Made by a program: the position numbers and the translations under genes
Assembly: GCA_003514455.1 (NCBI GenBank)
Contig: DOQH01000038.1
Location: 4,919-21,429 of the forward strand
Length of the DNA: 16,511 bases
Reading direction: 5' to 3'
From: Candidatus Magasanikiibacteriota bacterium
GTDB lineage: Bacteria > Patescibacteriota > Patescibacteriia > Magasanikbacterales > UBA10003
Notes under the pieces: model-generated
Told to the model about the DNA's origin: nothing
The model's database searches: none
What the model saw: only the letters and a program-made list of their open reading frames with translations
In this document: positions 5,847-13,282 of the stretch, piece by piece
Position numbering within the stretch: the stretch's first letter is position 1
Layout of the letters: each line of letters starts with the position of its first letter

Positions 5847-6413
5847 ATGTTGTTAATCATCGGCCTGGGCAATCCTGGCAAGGAATATGAAAAAACACGG
5901 CATAATGTCGGCTTTGTTGTGCTTGATAAATTAATGGCTGATTTGGAATTTGACGATTGGGTGAATAATAAAAAATTCCACGCGGAAATGGCTGAAGGAA
6001 AAATTGGCAAAGAAAAAATTCTGCTTCTCAAACCGCAAACATTTATGAACAATTCCGGCCAAGCTGTGACGCCGGCTGCTAAATTTTATAAAATAAAACC
6101 AACTGACATTTGGGTGATCCATGATGATTTGGATCTGCCTTTGGGAAAAATTAAAATTCAGCGCGACCGCTCGGCGGCCGGACACAATGGCGTGCAATCA
6201 ATTATTGATTTACTCGGCACGCAAGATTTTATCCGTTTTCGTATTGGCATCGCGTCTGCTAAATCAACAAAAAAATTCGGCGCGGATTTTGTTTTGAGCA
6301 AATTCAGTTTGGCAGAAGACACTATTTTCAAAAAAACACTGGCAACTATTGTTGAGGCGATTAAATTCGCTATAGATGAAAGAATTGAAAAAGCGATGAC
6401 AAAATATAATTAA
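5847..6413 (+). CDS. pth: Peptidyl-tRNA hydrolase
   Basis: 188 residues, normal for bacterial Pth, which frees tRNA from prematurely released peptidyl-tRNA. Signature residues are present: GLGNPGKEYEKTRHNVGF (6-23) with N9 and catalytic H19-N20, the KPQTFMNNSG segment (62-71) with substrate-binding N68, HDDLDLPLG (92-100) with D93 supporting the histidine, and GHNG (112-115) with N114. The ATG at 5847, one base after the der stop, is preferred to an upstream in-frame non-ATG start inside der at 5814, because it puts the first beta strand (LLIIGLGNPG) at the N-terminus as usual. Followed by dprA after eight bases in the same operon. Confidence 0.97.
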   Translation: MLLIIGLGNPGKEYEKTRHNVGFVVLDKLMADLEFDDWVNNKKFHAEMAEGKIGKEKILLLKPQTFMNNSGQAVTPAAKFYKIKPTDIWVIHDDLDLPLGKIKIQRDRSAAGHNGVQSIIDLLGTQDFIRFRIGIASAKSTKKFGADFVLSKFSLAEDTIFKKTLATIVEAIKFAIDERIEKAMTKYN

Positions 6414-6421
6414 ACGGCGAT

Positions 6422-7510
6422 ATGGAGGATTTAAAATATCTAGTCGCTCTTTCTTTATTTATCAAATTCGGTTCCAAAGCCCTGTTCAAATTAAAACGGG
6501 CTTTTTCTAATTATGAACGCGCTTTCAAAGCTAGCTTATCTGAATTGGTCAAAGCCGGAATTGATGAAAAAATCGCTTTGGAATTTATTGAAACGCGAAC
6601 AAAAATCAATCCTGACACGGAATGGGAAAAAATTGAAAAAGAAAATATAAAAATTGTGACGCCGGAAAACGCTGCCTATCCTCCATTACTTAAAGAAGTT
6701 TACGATCTGCCTGCAATGATTTATGTTAAAGGCGCACTCCCAGATGGTGGTGATAAATCTCCTTTGGCAGTGATTGGTTCGCGAAAAGTTAGTCAATACG
6801 GCAGGCAAGTGATTGATGAAATTGTTACTGCTTTGGCCAGCCAAGGGATCACCATTGTGAGCGGCTTGGCTCTTGGTGCTGATGCTTGCGCGCATGCCGC
6901 GACTCTTCAAGTCGGCGGTCGTACCATTGCTGTATTGGGTTCAGGTGTTGATCAATTTTGTCCGCACACCAATCACCGGTTGGCTGAACAAATTTTGGCC
7001 AATAACGGAGCCGTAATATCTGAATTTCCTTTGGGAGCATTGCCACTGCGCCAAAATTTCCCAATGCGCAACCGCCTTATTTCCGGTATGTGTTTGGGTG
7101 TACTCGTAATTGAAGCGGCGGTGGATTCCGGCTCTTTAATCACAGCCAAGCTGGCTCTGGATCAAAATCGCGAGGTTTTCAGCATTCCCGGCAGTATTTT
7201 CTCGCCTCTTTGCGCCGGCACTAATAATCTATTAAAAATGGGCGCGCATGTAGTTACATCATCCGAAGACATTTTGGACGAGCTTAATCTTGAACGAGCT
7301 GAAAAACTACTGGAAGACAGACCAATCAAGGCAGATTCGCCTGAAGAAGCCGCCATTCTCAAAATCATCACCCGTGAGCCCAAACATATTGACAATATCA
7401 CCAAAGATTCAACTCTTTCCGCTTCTTCCACCCTATCAACTTTAACACTATTGGAGATTAAAGGTCGTGTCAAAAATATGGGCGGAATGATGTACATAGT
7501 TAATAAATAA
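6422..7510 (+). CDS. dprA: DNA-processing protein DprA (Smf)
   Basis: 362 residues. DprA binds incoming single-stranded DNA and loads RecA during transformation, so its presence hints at DNA uptake in this small genome. An N-terminal helical HhH/SAM-like part (1-65) leads to the Rossmann-like DNA-binding domain (about 75-290) with GSRKVSQYG (119-127), SGLALGADACAH (147-158), the FPMRNRLISG motif (213-222), SGSLITAKLA (236-245), PGS (256-258) and GTNNLLKMGA (266-275). A C-terminal winged-helix domain (about 305-360) follows. ATG at 6422 lies eight bases after pth, with no clear Shine-Dalgarno. It is last in the LCP-der-pth-dprA operon; one base from its stop begins the large inverted-repeat structure at 7511. 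Confidence 0.95.
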   Translation: MEDLKYLVALSLFIKFGSKALFKLKRAFSNYERAFKASLSELVKAGIDEKIALEFIETRTKINPDTEWEKIEKENIKIVTPENAAYPPLLKEVYDLPAMIYVKGALPDGGDKSPLAVIGSRKVSQYGRQVIDEIVTALASQGITIVSGLALGADACAHAATLQVGGRTIAVLGSGVDQFCPHTNHRLAEQILANNGAVISEFPLGALPLRQNFPMRNRLISGMCLGVLVIEAAVDSGSLITAKLALDQNREVFSIPGSIFSPLCAGTNNLLKMGAHVVTSSEDILDELNLERAEKLLEDRPIKADSPEEAAILKIITREPKHIDNITKDSTLSASSTLSTLTLLEIKGRVKNMGGMMYIVNK

Positions 7511-7663
7511 GGCAGGTGGAAGCATATAATTTTTTTGCGTGAGGATATGTTTGAGCCAGACCGAGGCATTCTGCTATGGCTAAGGATGGAGAATGCCGAG
7601 GTCGATGGCCTGAAAGGCCAGACGAGTTTATCCGAGTCAAAAAAATTATATGCTGAACCTGCC
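7511..7663. ncRNA. Candidate structured RNA (or palindromic mobile repeat) between dprA and topA
   Basis: A 153-base stretch with no credible ORF folds, by eye, as one closed structure. Outer helix: GGCAGGT (7511-7517) with ACCTGCC (7657-7663). After a GGAA/TGA internal loop there is a perfect 15-base helix, 7522-7536 with 7639-7653 (GCATATAATTTTTTT). Next comes GGATA/TATCC (7543-7547 with 7629-7633) flanked by a tandem GA/GA mismatch. Inside is an arm GACC-GA-GGCATTCT (7559-7572) with AGAATGCC-GA-GGTC (7590-7603), again with a central GA/GA pair, closing a 17-base loop. A second hairpin TGGCCT/AGGCCA (7606-7611 with 7615-7620) follows. AGCCA (7554-7558) can pair with TGGCT (7577-7581) in the loop, giving a pseudoknot. 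No promoter is evident on either side, and there is no terminal T-run, so strand is undecided. It does not match SRP RNA, RNase P or a riboswitch that I know. Confidence 0.5.
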
Positions 7664-7674
7664 ACCCACAAAAT

Positions 7675-7703
7675 TTGACATTTTACTTAACAACAGCTAT
7701 TTT
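7675..7703 (+). promoter_or_regulatory. topA promoter, nearly leaderless
   Basis: Perfect TTGACA (7675-7680), a 17-base spacer and TATTTT (7698-7703). The start expected near 7710 leaves about three bases before the ATG at 7713, with no Shine-Dalgarno. It begins 11 bases after the inverted-repeat structure ends. Confidence 0.65.
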
Positions 7704-7712
7704 ATCTAACAT

Positions 7713-9923
7713 ATGCCTCAACTCGTAATCGTGGAGTCCCCCACCAAAGCCAAGACAATCTCCAAATTTTTAGGCAATGACTTTATCATAAGGTCTTCTT
7801 TTGGTCATATTCGAGATCTACCCAAATCCGAACTGGGCGTGGATATTGATAACGATTTCACTCCGGAATATGTTGTTCCGACTGATAAAAAAAAGGTGGT
7901 GACGGAATTGAAAAATCTGGCAAAAAAAGCAGATGGCATCCTATTTGCTACTGATAGTGACCGCGAGGGCGAGGCCATTTCTTGGCATTTGGCTAATATC
8001 TTAAAAGTAAAGCCGGCCAAGGCCCAACGGTTGGTATTTCATGAAATTACCGCTCATGCCATTCAAGAGGCAATGAAACACACGCGTTCCTTGGATTTGA
8101 ATCTGGTCAACGCCCAGCAAGCCAGACGCGTGCTTGATCGCTTGGTGGGTTACAAATTGTCGCCCTTTTTATGGAAAAAAGTAGCCAAAGGACTTTCAGC
8201 CGGACGGGTGCAATCAGTGGCTGTGCGTTTGGTGGTGGAAAAAGAAAAAGAGATTCAAAAATTTAAAATTGAAGAATTCTGGACAGTGGAAGCAAACTTT
8301 ACCAAAGATGGACAAGAATTCATTGCCAGACTGCATAAAGTGAACGGTAAAATTTTGGAAAAACTGGCAATTAAATCCAAAGACGAAGCCGAAGCCATTT
8401 TAAAAAAATTGATCGACTCCGGCTACACTGTTTTATCTTTAGAAAAAAAACAAGTAAAGAAACGGCCGCTCCCGCCATTTACCACATCCACTCTGCAACA
8501 AGACGCAAACCGCCGACTTGGTTTTTCCGCCAAGCTCACAATGGTGCTCGCGCAAAAACTATATGAAGGCGTGGATATTCCAGGACATGGTTCTGTTGGT
8601 CTTATCACCTACATGAGAACCGACTCAGTGACCTTAGCTGAAAAATTTCTTAATGAGGCGCGCGGCTATCTTCAACAAACTTTTGGCAAGGACTTTTTGC
8701 CTGCCAAACCGCATCAATACACAACAAAATCAAAATTGGCGCAAGAAGCACACGAGGCCATTCGCCCAACCGAGGCGGATCGTGATCCTGCGTCTCTTAA
8801 AGATGCGATGGAACCGCGGATGTGGAAACTTTATGATCTAATTTGGAAACGCGCTTTAGCCAGCCAAATGAGCGAAGCAATTTTTGAAGCAACCGCAGCT
8901 GACATTGTGAATGACGATGGAAAGTATATTTTCCGCGCCACCGGCAATATTATTGTGTTCCCCGGCTACCTCAAACTCTATCCTGAATCCCAAAAGGAAT
9001 CAATTTTGCCAGCGCTTATTGAAAAAGAAAAACTTGAATTGTTAAAAATTGATCCACTGCAACATTTTACAGAGCCACCTGCGCGATATAACGACGCGTC
9101 CTTGGTCAAGGCATTGGAAGAACACGGAATTGGCCGGCCTTCCACTTACGCGCCAACCATTTCCACCATCATTGTTAGAAAATATGTTGAACGAGATGAA
9201 AAAAAACGATTTAAACCAACTGACATCGGCATTTTGGTAACGGATATTTTAGTCAAACATTTTCCACAAGTTGCTGATTATGAATTTACAGCCAAAATGG
9301 AAGATGACTTTGACACCATTGCCGAAGGTAAAGCAGAGTGGATTCAAGTGATCAAAGATTTCTACACTCCATTTGCGGCCAATTTAATTGCTAAAGACGC
9401 GGAACTGACTAAAAAAGGATTAACAGAAGAGGAAACCAAAGAAATTTGCGAAAAATGCAACTCGCCAATGGTAATTAAAACCGGCCGTTTTGGCAGATTT
9501 CTGGCTTGCACCAATTATCCAACTTGTAAAAATACAAAACAATTGTCAGCTGATGGAAAAGCGCAAAACGCCGAGAGCAATTTGTTGGAAGAAAAATGCC
9601 CGCAATGCGGCGCGCAGCTGCAAAAACGCCATGGCAGATTTGGTGAATTTACAAGCTGTTCTGCCTATCCCAAATGTAAATATATTAAAAAAGAAAAAAA
9701 AGGCACTGGCGTGACTTGCCCGGAATGCAATCAAGGAGAAATCGTGGAACGACGCACCCGTTTTAAAAAAATCTTTTACTCTTGTGAAAGATATCCTGAT
9801 TGCAAATTCGCTCTGTGGCAAAAACCAACCGGTGAAAAATGCGCAACCTGCAAATCACTAATGGTCTACTCAGGTAAAGATAAAATTTCTTGTAGTAATA
9901 AAGAATGTAAAACAAACGCGTAA
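7713..9923 (+). CDS. topA: DNA topoisomerase I (type IA)
   Basis: 736 residues. It relaxes negative supercoils through a transient single-strand break. The Toprim domain (about 1-115) has E8 in VIVESPTKAKTI and the metal-binding D81-x-D83-x-E85 (TDSDREGEAISWH). The gate domains follow, with the GRVQSVAVRLV segment and the catalytic tyrosine Y300 in TYMRTDS (299-305); EAHEAIRPT is the conserved downstream motif. The C-terminus has four Cys4 zinc ribbons starting at about C579, C629, C669 and C710, each with the CxxC...CxNYPxC-type pattern except the last, which is short and lacks the aromatic core. Length and layout are typical. ATG at 7713 gives the usual N-terminus MPQLVIVESP. A single-gene unit with its own promoter and a terminator right after the stop. 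Confidence 0.98.
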   Translation: MPQLVIVESPTKAKTISKFLGNDFIIRSSFGHIRDLPKSELGVDIDNDFTPEYVVPTDKKKVVTELKNLAKKADGILFATDSDREGEAISWHLANILKVKPAKAQRLVFHEITAHAIQEAMKHTRSLDLNLVNAQQARRVLDRLVGYKLSPFLWKKVAKGLSAGRVQSVAVRLVVEKEKEIQKFKIEEFWTVEANFTKDGQEFIARLHKVNGKILEKLAIKSKDEAEAILKKLIDSGYTVLSLEKKQVKKRPLPPFTTSTLQQDANRRLGFSAKLTMVLAQKLYEGVDIPGHGSVGLITYMRTDSVTLAEKFLNEARGYLQQTFGKDFLPAKPHQYTTKSKLAQEAHEAIRPTEADRDPASLKDAMEPRMWKLYDLIWKRALASQMSEAIFEATAADIVNDDGKYIFRATGNIIVFPGYLKLYPESQKESILPALIEKEKLELLKIDPLQHFTEPPARYNDASLVKALEEHGIGRPSTYAPTISTIIVRKYVERDEKKRFKPTDIGILVTDILVKHFPQVADYEFTAKMEDDFDTIAEGKAEWIQVIKDFYTPFAANLIAKDAELTKKGLTEEETKEICEKCNSPMVIKTGRFGRFLACTNYPTCKNTKQLSADGKAQNAESNLLEEKCPQCGAQLQKRHGRFGEFTSCSAYPKCKYIKKEKKGTGVTCPECNQGEIVERRTRFKKIFYSCERYPDCKFALWQKPTGEKCATCKSLMVYSGKDKISCSNKECKTNA

Positions 9924-9950
9924 AAAAGGCCCGGGCAACCGGGCTTTTTT
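9924..9950 (+). terminator. topA terminator
   Basis: GCCCGG (9929-9934), tetraloop GCAA, CCGGGC (9939-9944), then six T (9945-9950), preceded by an A-run that can extend the stem. It starts right after the topA stop. Confidence 0.9.
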
Positions 9951-9951
9951 G

Positions 9952-9980
9952 TGGACAAAAAATCAAATCTGATGTATAAC
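9952..9980 (+). promoter_or_regulatory. rel promoter, predicted start on the initiator ATG
   Basis: TGGACA (9952-9957) and TATAAC (9975-9980) with a 17-base spacer, each five of six consensus bases. Seven bases beyond the -10 is 9987, the A of the likely ATG. The -35 follows the T-run of the topA terminator by one base. Confidence 0.6.
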
Positions 9981-9986
9981 AAACAC

Positions 9987-11498
9987 ATGGAAACAATTGA
10001 AAATCTCTTAAAAATTATAAAAAACTACAATCCGGAGGCCGATCTGGATTTGATTCGGCTGGCTTATGATTTTGCCGAAAGCGCGCATAAAGGGCAAAAA
10101 CGACTATCCGGAGTGCCGTACATTGAACACCCGTTGAATGTTGCCGTAACCTTGGCTGAAATGAAACTGGACACACCAATTATTGTGGCCGGTCTGTTGC
10201 ATGATATTCCCGAGGATACTTCAATCAGTTTGAATGAAATCAAAAAAAACTTTGGAGCTGATGTTGCCTCAATGGTTGAAGGCGTTACCAAATTGGGCAA
10301 ACTGAAATATCGCGGCATGGAGCGATATATTGAAAATCTGCGCAAAATGTTTGTGTCCATTGCCAAAGATATTCGCGTGATTATCATTAAATTTGCCGAC
10401 CGTCTGCATAATTTAAAAACTCTGGACGCTCTGCCTGAAAAAAAACGCTATCGCGTAGCTTTGGAAAGTTTGGAAATTTACGCCCCGATTGCCAATCGTT
10501 TGGGAATGGGTGAAATGAAAGGCCAAATTGAAGATTACTCTTTCAAACATTTGAATGCCAAAGAATACAATTGGATTACCCAACTCATGACTGAAAGTTT
10601 TCAACAAAGAAAACAATGGCTGGACACTGTTAAAAAAATCACTCAAAAAGAATTAAAGGCATCCAACATTGAAATCATCTCAATACATGGTCGAGTTAAG
10701 CACACTTATAGTTTGTTCTGCAAAATTTTGCGCTATAACCGCGACATTAATAAAATCTATGATTTGGTGGCCTTGCGTGTAATTGTTAAGGACTTGGCTG
10801 ATTGCTATGCCGCTTTGGGAGTGATTCATAAATTATGGCGCCCTGTGCCAAGTCGCATTAAGGACTATATTTCTCAACCAAAACCAAATGGCTATCAATC
10901 AATCCACACCACTGTTTTTGCAACTGATGGACAAATCGTGGAATTTCAAATCCGCACTGAAAAAATGCATGAAGAAGCGGAATTTGGTGTGGCCGCACAT
11001 TGGCATTATGATGAAAAAGGGTCTGTCATACCTTCAAAAAATATCGCGTGGATTAAAGAATTAGCTGCTTTTCAAAAAGTCAGCTTGGAAAAAATTACTG
11101 ATTTGGAAAATCTAAAAATTGATGTGTTTCAAAATCGCATTTTTGTGTTTACTCCGCGCGGTGATGTGATTGATTTGCCAGAACGCGCCTCACCGGTGGA
11201 TTTTGCCTATTCAATTCACACTGAACTTGGAAATAAATGCGTTGGCGCGCGCATTAATGACCAGCTAGCCAGCTTGGACACATCTTTAAAAAGCGGCGAT
11301 GTGGTAGAAATTCTAACGGACAAAAATCGCAAAGGCCCAAGTTTGGAATGGCTTAAATTTGTTAAAACCAATGCCGCGCGTGGACACATCAAAGCTAAGG
11401 CGCACTCTTCTCTGACTGATTGGCTAAAAACAAAAATCCTTCCGGAGAAATTTCCCAAGAAGGAAGCGGACAAAATTCGCAAGAAAAAACTATTTTGA
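9987..11498 (+). CDS. rel: Bifunctional (p)ppGpp synthetase/hydrolase (Rel/SpoT family), short form
   Basis: 503 residues from ATG 9987. In-frame GTG 9951 and ATG 9972 overlap the promoter and are rejected. It makes and degrades the alarmone (p)ppGpp. The HD hydrolase domain has H34 (SAHKGQ), H72-D73 with E76-D77 (LLHDIPEDT) and D138 in FADRLHN. The synthetase domain has GRVKHTYSLFCKI (235-247), DLVALRVIV (259-267), KDYISQPKPNGYQSIHTTV (292-310) and EFQIRTEKMHEEAEFG (319-334). Both active sites look intact. A TGS domain (about 378-444, VFTPRGDVIDLP) follows; the protein then ends after a basic helix, with no ACT domain and no zinc-finger/RIS region. Full-length Rel is about 700-750 residues, so ribosome and amino-acid control must differ. 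The end overlaps convergent parB by nine bases. Confidence 0.95.
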   Translation: METIENLLKIIKNYNPEADLDLIRLAYDFAESAHKGQKRLSGVPYIEHPLNVAVTLAEMKLDTPIIVAGLLHDIPEDTSISLNEIKKNFGADVASMVEGVTKLGKLKYRGMERYIENLRKMFVSIAKDIRVIIIKFADRLHNLKTLDALPEKKRYRVALESLEIYAPIANRLGMGEMKGQIEDYSFKHLNAKEYNWITQLMTESFQQRKQWLDTVKKITQKELKASNIEIISIHGRVKHTYSLFCKILRYNRDINKIYDLVALRVIVKDLADCYAALGVIHKLWRPVPSRIKDYISQPKPNGYQSIHTTVFATDGQIVEFQIRTEKMHEEAEFGVAAHWHYDEKGSVIPSKNIAWIKELAAFQKVSLEKITDLENLKIDVFQNRIFVFTPRGDVIDLPERASPVDFAYSIHTELGNKCVGARINDQLASLDTSLKSGDVVEILTDKNRKGPSLEWLKFVKTNAARGHIKAKAHSSLTDWLKTKILPEKFPKKEADKIRKKKLF

Positions 11499-12377
11499 CG
11501 CAATTGTTTTTACTATTCTTTTTAATTCTTCGGGAGAAAAATAGTCAATTTTAATATTCCCCTTCTCTCCGCGCTTGGTCACGCGCACTTTAGTGCCCAA
11601 GGCCTCGCGCAATTGCCTTTCATAATCAATTACAGCCGGCTCACGACGAGTCAATCCGGTTGTATTCAGCCGTTTTTCCTCAACTTTTTGCTCCACACCC
11701 TGCACAGTGCCTTTTTCCGCCACTGTCTGATGATACATTTTTAATTGCTCCTTTGCTGTTGGCAAACCCAAAATGGCGCGGCCAAGAGTATGGGTGATGG
11801 TTCCATCAATCAGACCTTTTTGAATTTCTTGCGGCAAAGACAGCAGACGCAGAGTATTTGAAACATACGGCCTACTCTTGCCGACTTTTTTTGACACATC
11901 TTCATGCGTTAACCCAAATTCATCCACCAATCGTTCATAAGCAAACGCCTCTTCAACGGGATTAAGATTTTTGCGTTGAATATTTTCAATCAAAGCCAAT
12001 TCCAATTTTTCCAAATTTTTGGCCTGACGAATAATTGCAGGCACAGTGGCCAAATTTAAAATCTGCGCGGAACGAAAACGCCGCTCACCGGCAATCAATT
12101 CATATCCTCCATCATTTGCTTCACTCAAAATAATCGGCTGAATAATGCCGTGCTCTTTAATTGAATTGACCAACTCTTCCAAATCCTGGTGCACGAAATT
12201 CCGGCGCGGCTGATAAGGATTGGCTTTAATGGCAGTCAAAGGAATCTGCCAAATTCTGCCGCTTTTGTCACCTGTTTCAACAGGGAAATTCGCAACAGAT
12301 TTTCTAGTTGCCATTTCCGAGACAGAAATATTTTTAAAAGTTGGAATAAGAGAACTTAATCCTCTGCCTAAAGCCAT
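11490..12377 (-). CDS. parB: Chromosome-partition protein ParB
   Basis: 295 residues, normal length. ParB loads at parS as a CTP-dependent clamp and works with ParA to separate origins. The N-terminal ALGRGLSSLIP is the family's usual ParA-contact start. The CTP-binding domain (about 43-140) contains NPYQPRRNF (53-61), GERRFRSA (97-104) and ENIQRKNLNPVEEA (131-144). The parS-reading helix-turn-helix is about 155-180 (LTHEDVSKKVGKSRPYVSNTLRLL), and a C-terminal dimerisation part about 245-295. It lies four bases after parA on the same strand, so one operon. The 3' end overlaps the convergent rel gene, with no terminator visible. I found no convincing 16-base parS in the window. Confidence 0.97.
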   Translation of the reverse strand: MALGRGLSSLIPTFKNISVSEMATRKSVANFPVETGDKSGRIWQIPLTAIKANPYQPRRNFVHQDLEELVNSIKEHGIIQPIILSEANDGGYELIAGERRFRSAQILNLATVPAIIRQAKNLEKLELALIENIQRKNLNPVEEAFAYERLVDEFGLTHEDVSKKVGKSRPYVSNTLRLLSLPQEIQKGLIDGTITHTLGRAILGLPTAKEQLKMYHQTVAEKGTVQGVEQKVEEKRLNTTGLTRREPAVIDYERQLREALGTKVRVTKRGEKGNIKIDYFSPEELKRIVKTIASK

Positions 12378-12381
12378 ATAA

Positions 12382-13146
12382 TTAATTGTTTAATTCAATA
12401 ATTTCCCGCGCCAGCCGCTCATAGGCCTTTGCGCCTTTGGACGACGGATCATAATGTAAAATTGATTTTCCAAATGATGGCGCCTCGGCCAGACGAACAC
12501 TGCGCGGAATCACCGAACGGAAAATTTTATTGGGAAAATATTTATACAATTCCTGCCAAACATCATTTGATAATTTATTACGACTGTCAAACATGGTCAA
12601 AACTGCTCCCATCACATCCAAATCCGGTCGCAAATTTTCTTTAACCAAACCAATAGTTTCCAAAAGTTGCCCCAATCCCTCTAAAGCATAATACTCGGCT
12701 TGAACTGGAATTAACACAGTGTCAGCCGCTACAAGTCCATTCACAGTGAGAAGTCCGAGCGAAGGCGGACAATCAATCAAAATATATTCGTAAGCATGCT
12801 TTGCCTCTTCCAAAATTTCGCGCAATTTAAACTCGCGATTGGGCGCATTGATCAATTCAATATTGGCTCCTGCCAAGCCCAAAGTAGCGGGCGCCAAACG
12901 ATAGCCCTCATGATTGGTATTGCAGACAATATCTCGCAAAGACGCCTCGCCCAAAAGTGTGTTATATATGCCTTTTTCAAGCTTTCTGTGATCAATTCCC
13001 AAGCCGGAGGTGGCATTGGCCTGCGGATCAATATCCACAAGCAAAACAAATTTGCCCAAAGCCGCCAAATACGCCCCAAGGTTCACAGCAGTGGTGGTTT
13101 TGCCCACCCCGCCTTTTTGGTTGACAAGTGAAATGATTTTTGGCAT
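12382..13146 (-). CDS. parA: Chromosome-partition ATPase ParA (Soj)
   Basis: 254 residues from ATG 13146-13144. An upstream in-frame start at 13164 adds six residues but overlaps the -10 box and is rejected. This is a deviant-Walker ATPase that binds DNA non-specifically and drives ParB-bound origins apart. It shows the deviant Walker A KGGVGKTTT (11-19) with the signature Lys at 11 and Lys at 16, the switch-I motif DIDPQANAT (38-46), Walker B YILIDCPPSLG with DCPPS, and the C-terminal VIPRSVRLAEAPSFGKSI, typical of chromosomal Soj/ParA. There is no N-terminal DNA-binding extension, so it is the short chromosomal type. It is first in the parA-parB operon, divergent from tRNA-Leu. No Shine-Dalgarno. 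Confidence 0.97.
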   Translation of the reverse strand: MPKIISLVNQKGGVGKTTTAVNLGAYLAALGKFVLLVDIDPQANATSGLGIDHRKLEKGIYNTLLGEASLRDIVCNTNHEGYRLAPATLGLAGANIELINAPNREFKLREILEEAKHAYEYILIDCPPSLGLLTVNGLVAADTVLIPVQAEYYALEGLGQLLETIGLVKENLRPDLDVMGAVLTMFDSRNKLSNDVWQELYKYFPNKIFRSVIPRSVRLAEAPSFGKSILHYDPSSKGAKAYERLAREIIELNN

Positions 13147-13162
13147 AATTAAGAATACCCAC

Positions 13163-13168
13163 ATTATA
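13163..13168 (-). promoter_or_regulatory. -10 box of the parAB promoter
   Basis: A perfect TATAAT on the minus strand (13168-13163); the expected start near 13156 gives a leader of only about ten bases with no Shine-Dalgarno. The -35 region (TTTATC at 13191-13186) is poor. The same 45-base gap must also hold the tRNA-Leu promoter, for which I see no clear boxes. Confidence 0.45.
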
Positions 13169-13191
13169 TCATATTTTGAATAAAGGATAAA

Positions 13192-13275
13192 GCCGCGGTG
13201 GCGGAATTGGCAGACGCACGGGACTCAAAATCCCGCGACCGCAAGGTCATGAGAGTTCGATTCTCTCCCGCGGCA
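13192..13275 (+). tRNA. tRNA-Leu (anticodon CAA)
   Basis: Type II tRNA: acceptor GCCGCGG/CCGCGGC, anticodon stem CGGGA/TCCCG with loop CTCAAAA, a long variable arm GACC-GCAA-GGTC, and T-arm with TTCGATT. Discriminator A; the next bases are TTTTC, so CCA is not encoded. It reads TTG codons. The metallophosphoesterase ATG begins eight bases after its 3' end. Confidence 0.96.
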
Positions 13276-13282
13276 TTTTCAC

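Noticed and set aside
7600..7625. SRP (4.5S) RNA-like segment in the dprA-topA structure
   Set aside because: The hairpin with GAA loop recalls the SRP tip, but the conserved asymmetric AGCAG-type internal loop is absent.
12273..12288. Possible parS (TGTTTCA followed by partial match) inside parB
   Set aside because: Only about 10 of 16 bases fit the usual palindrome and the second half-site is missing.
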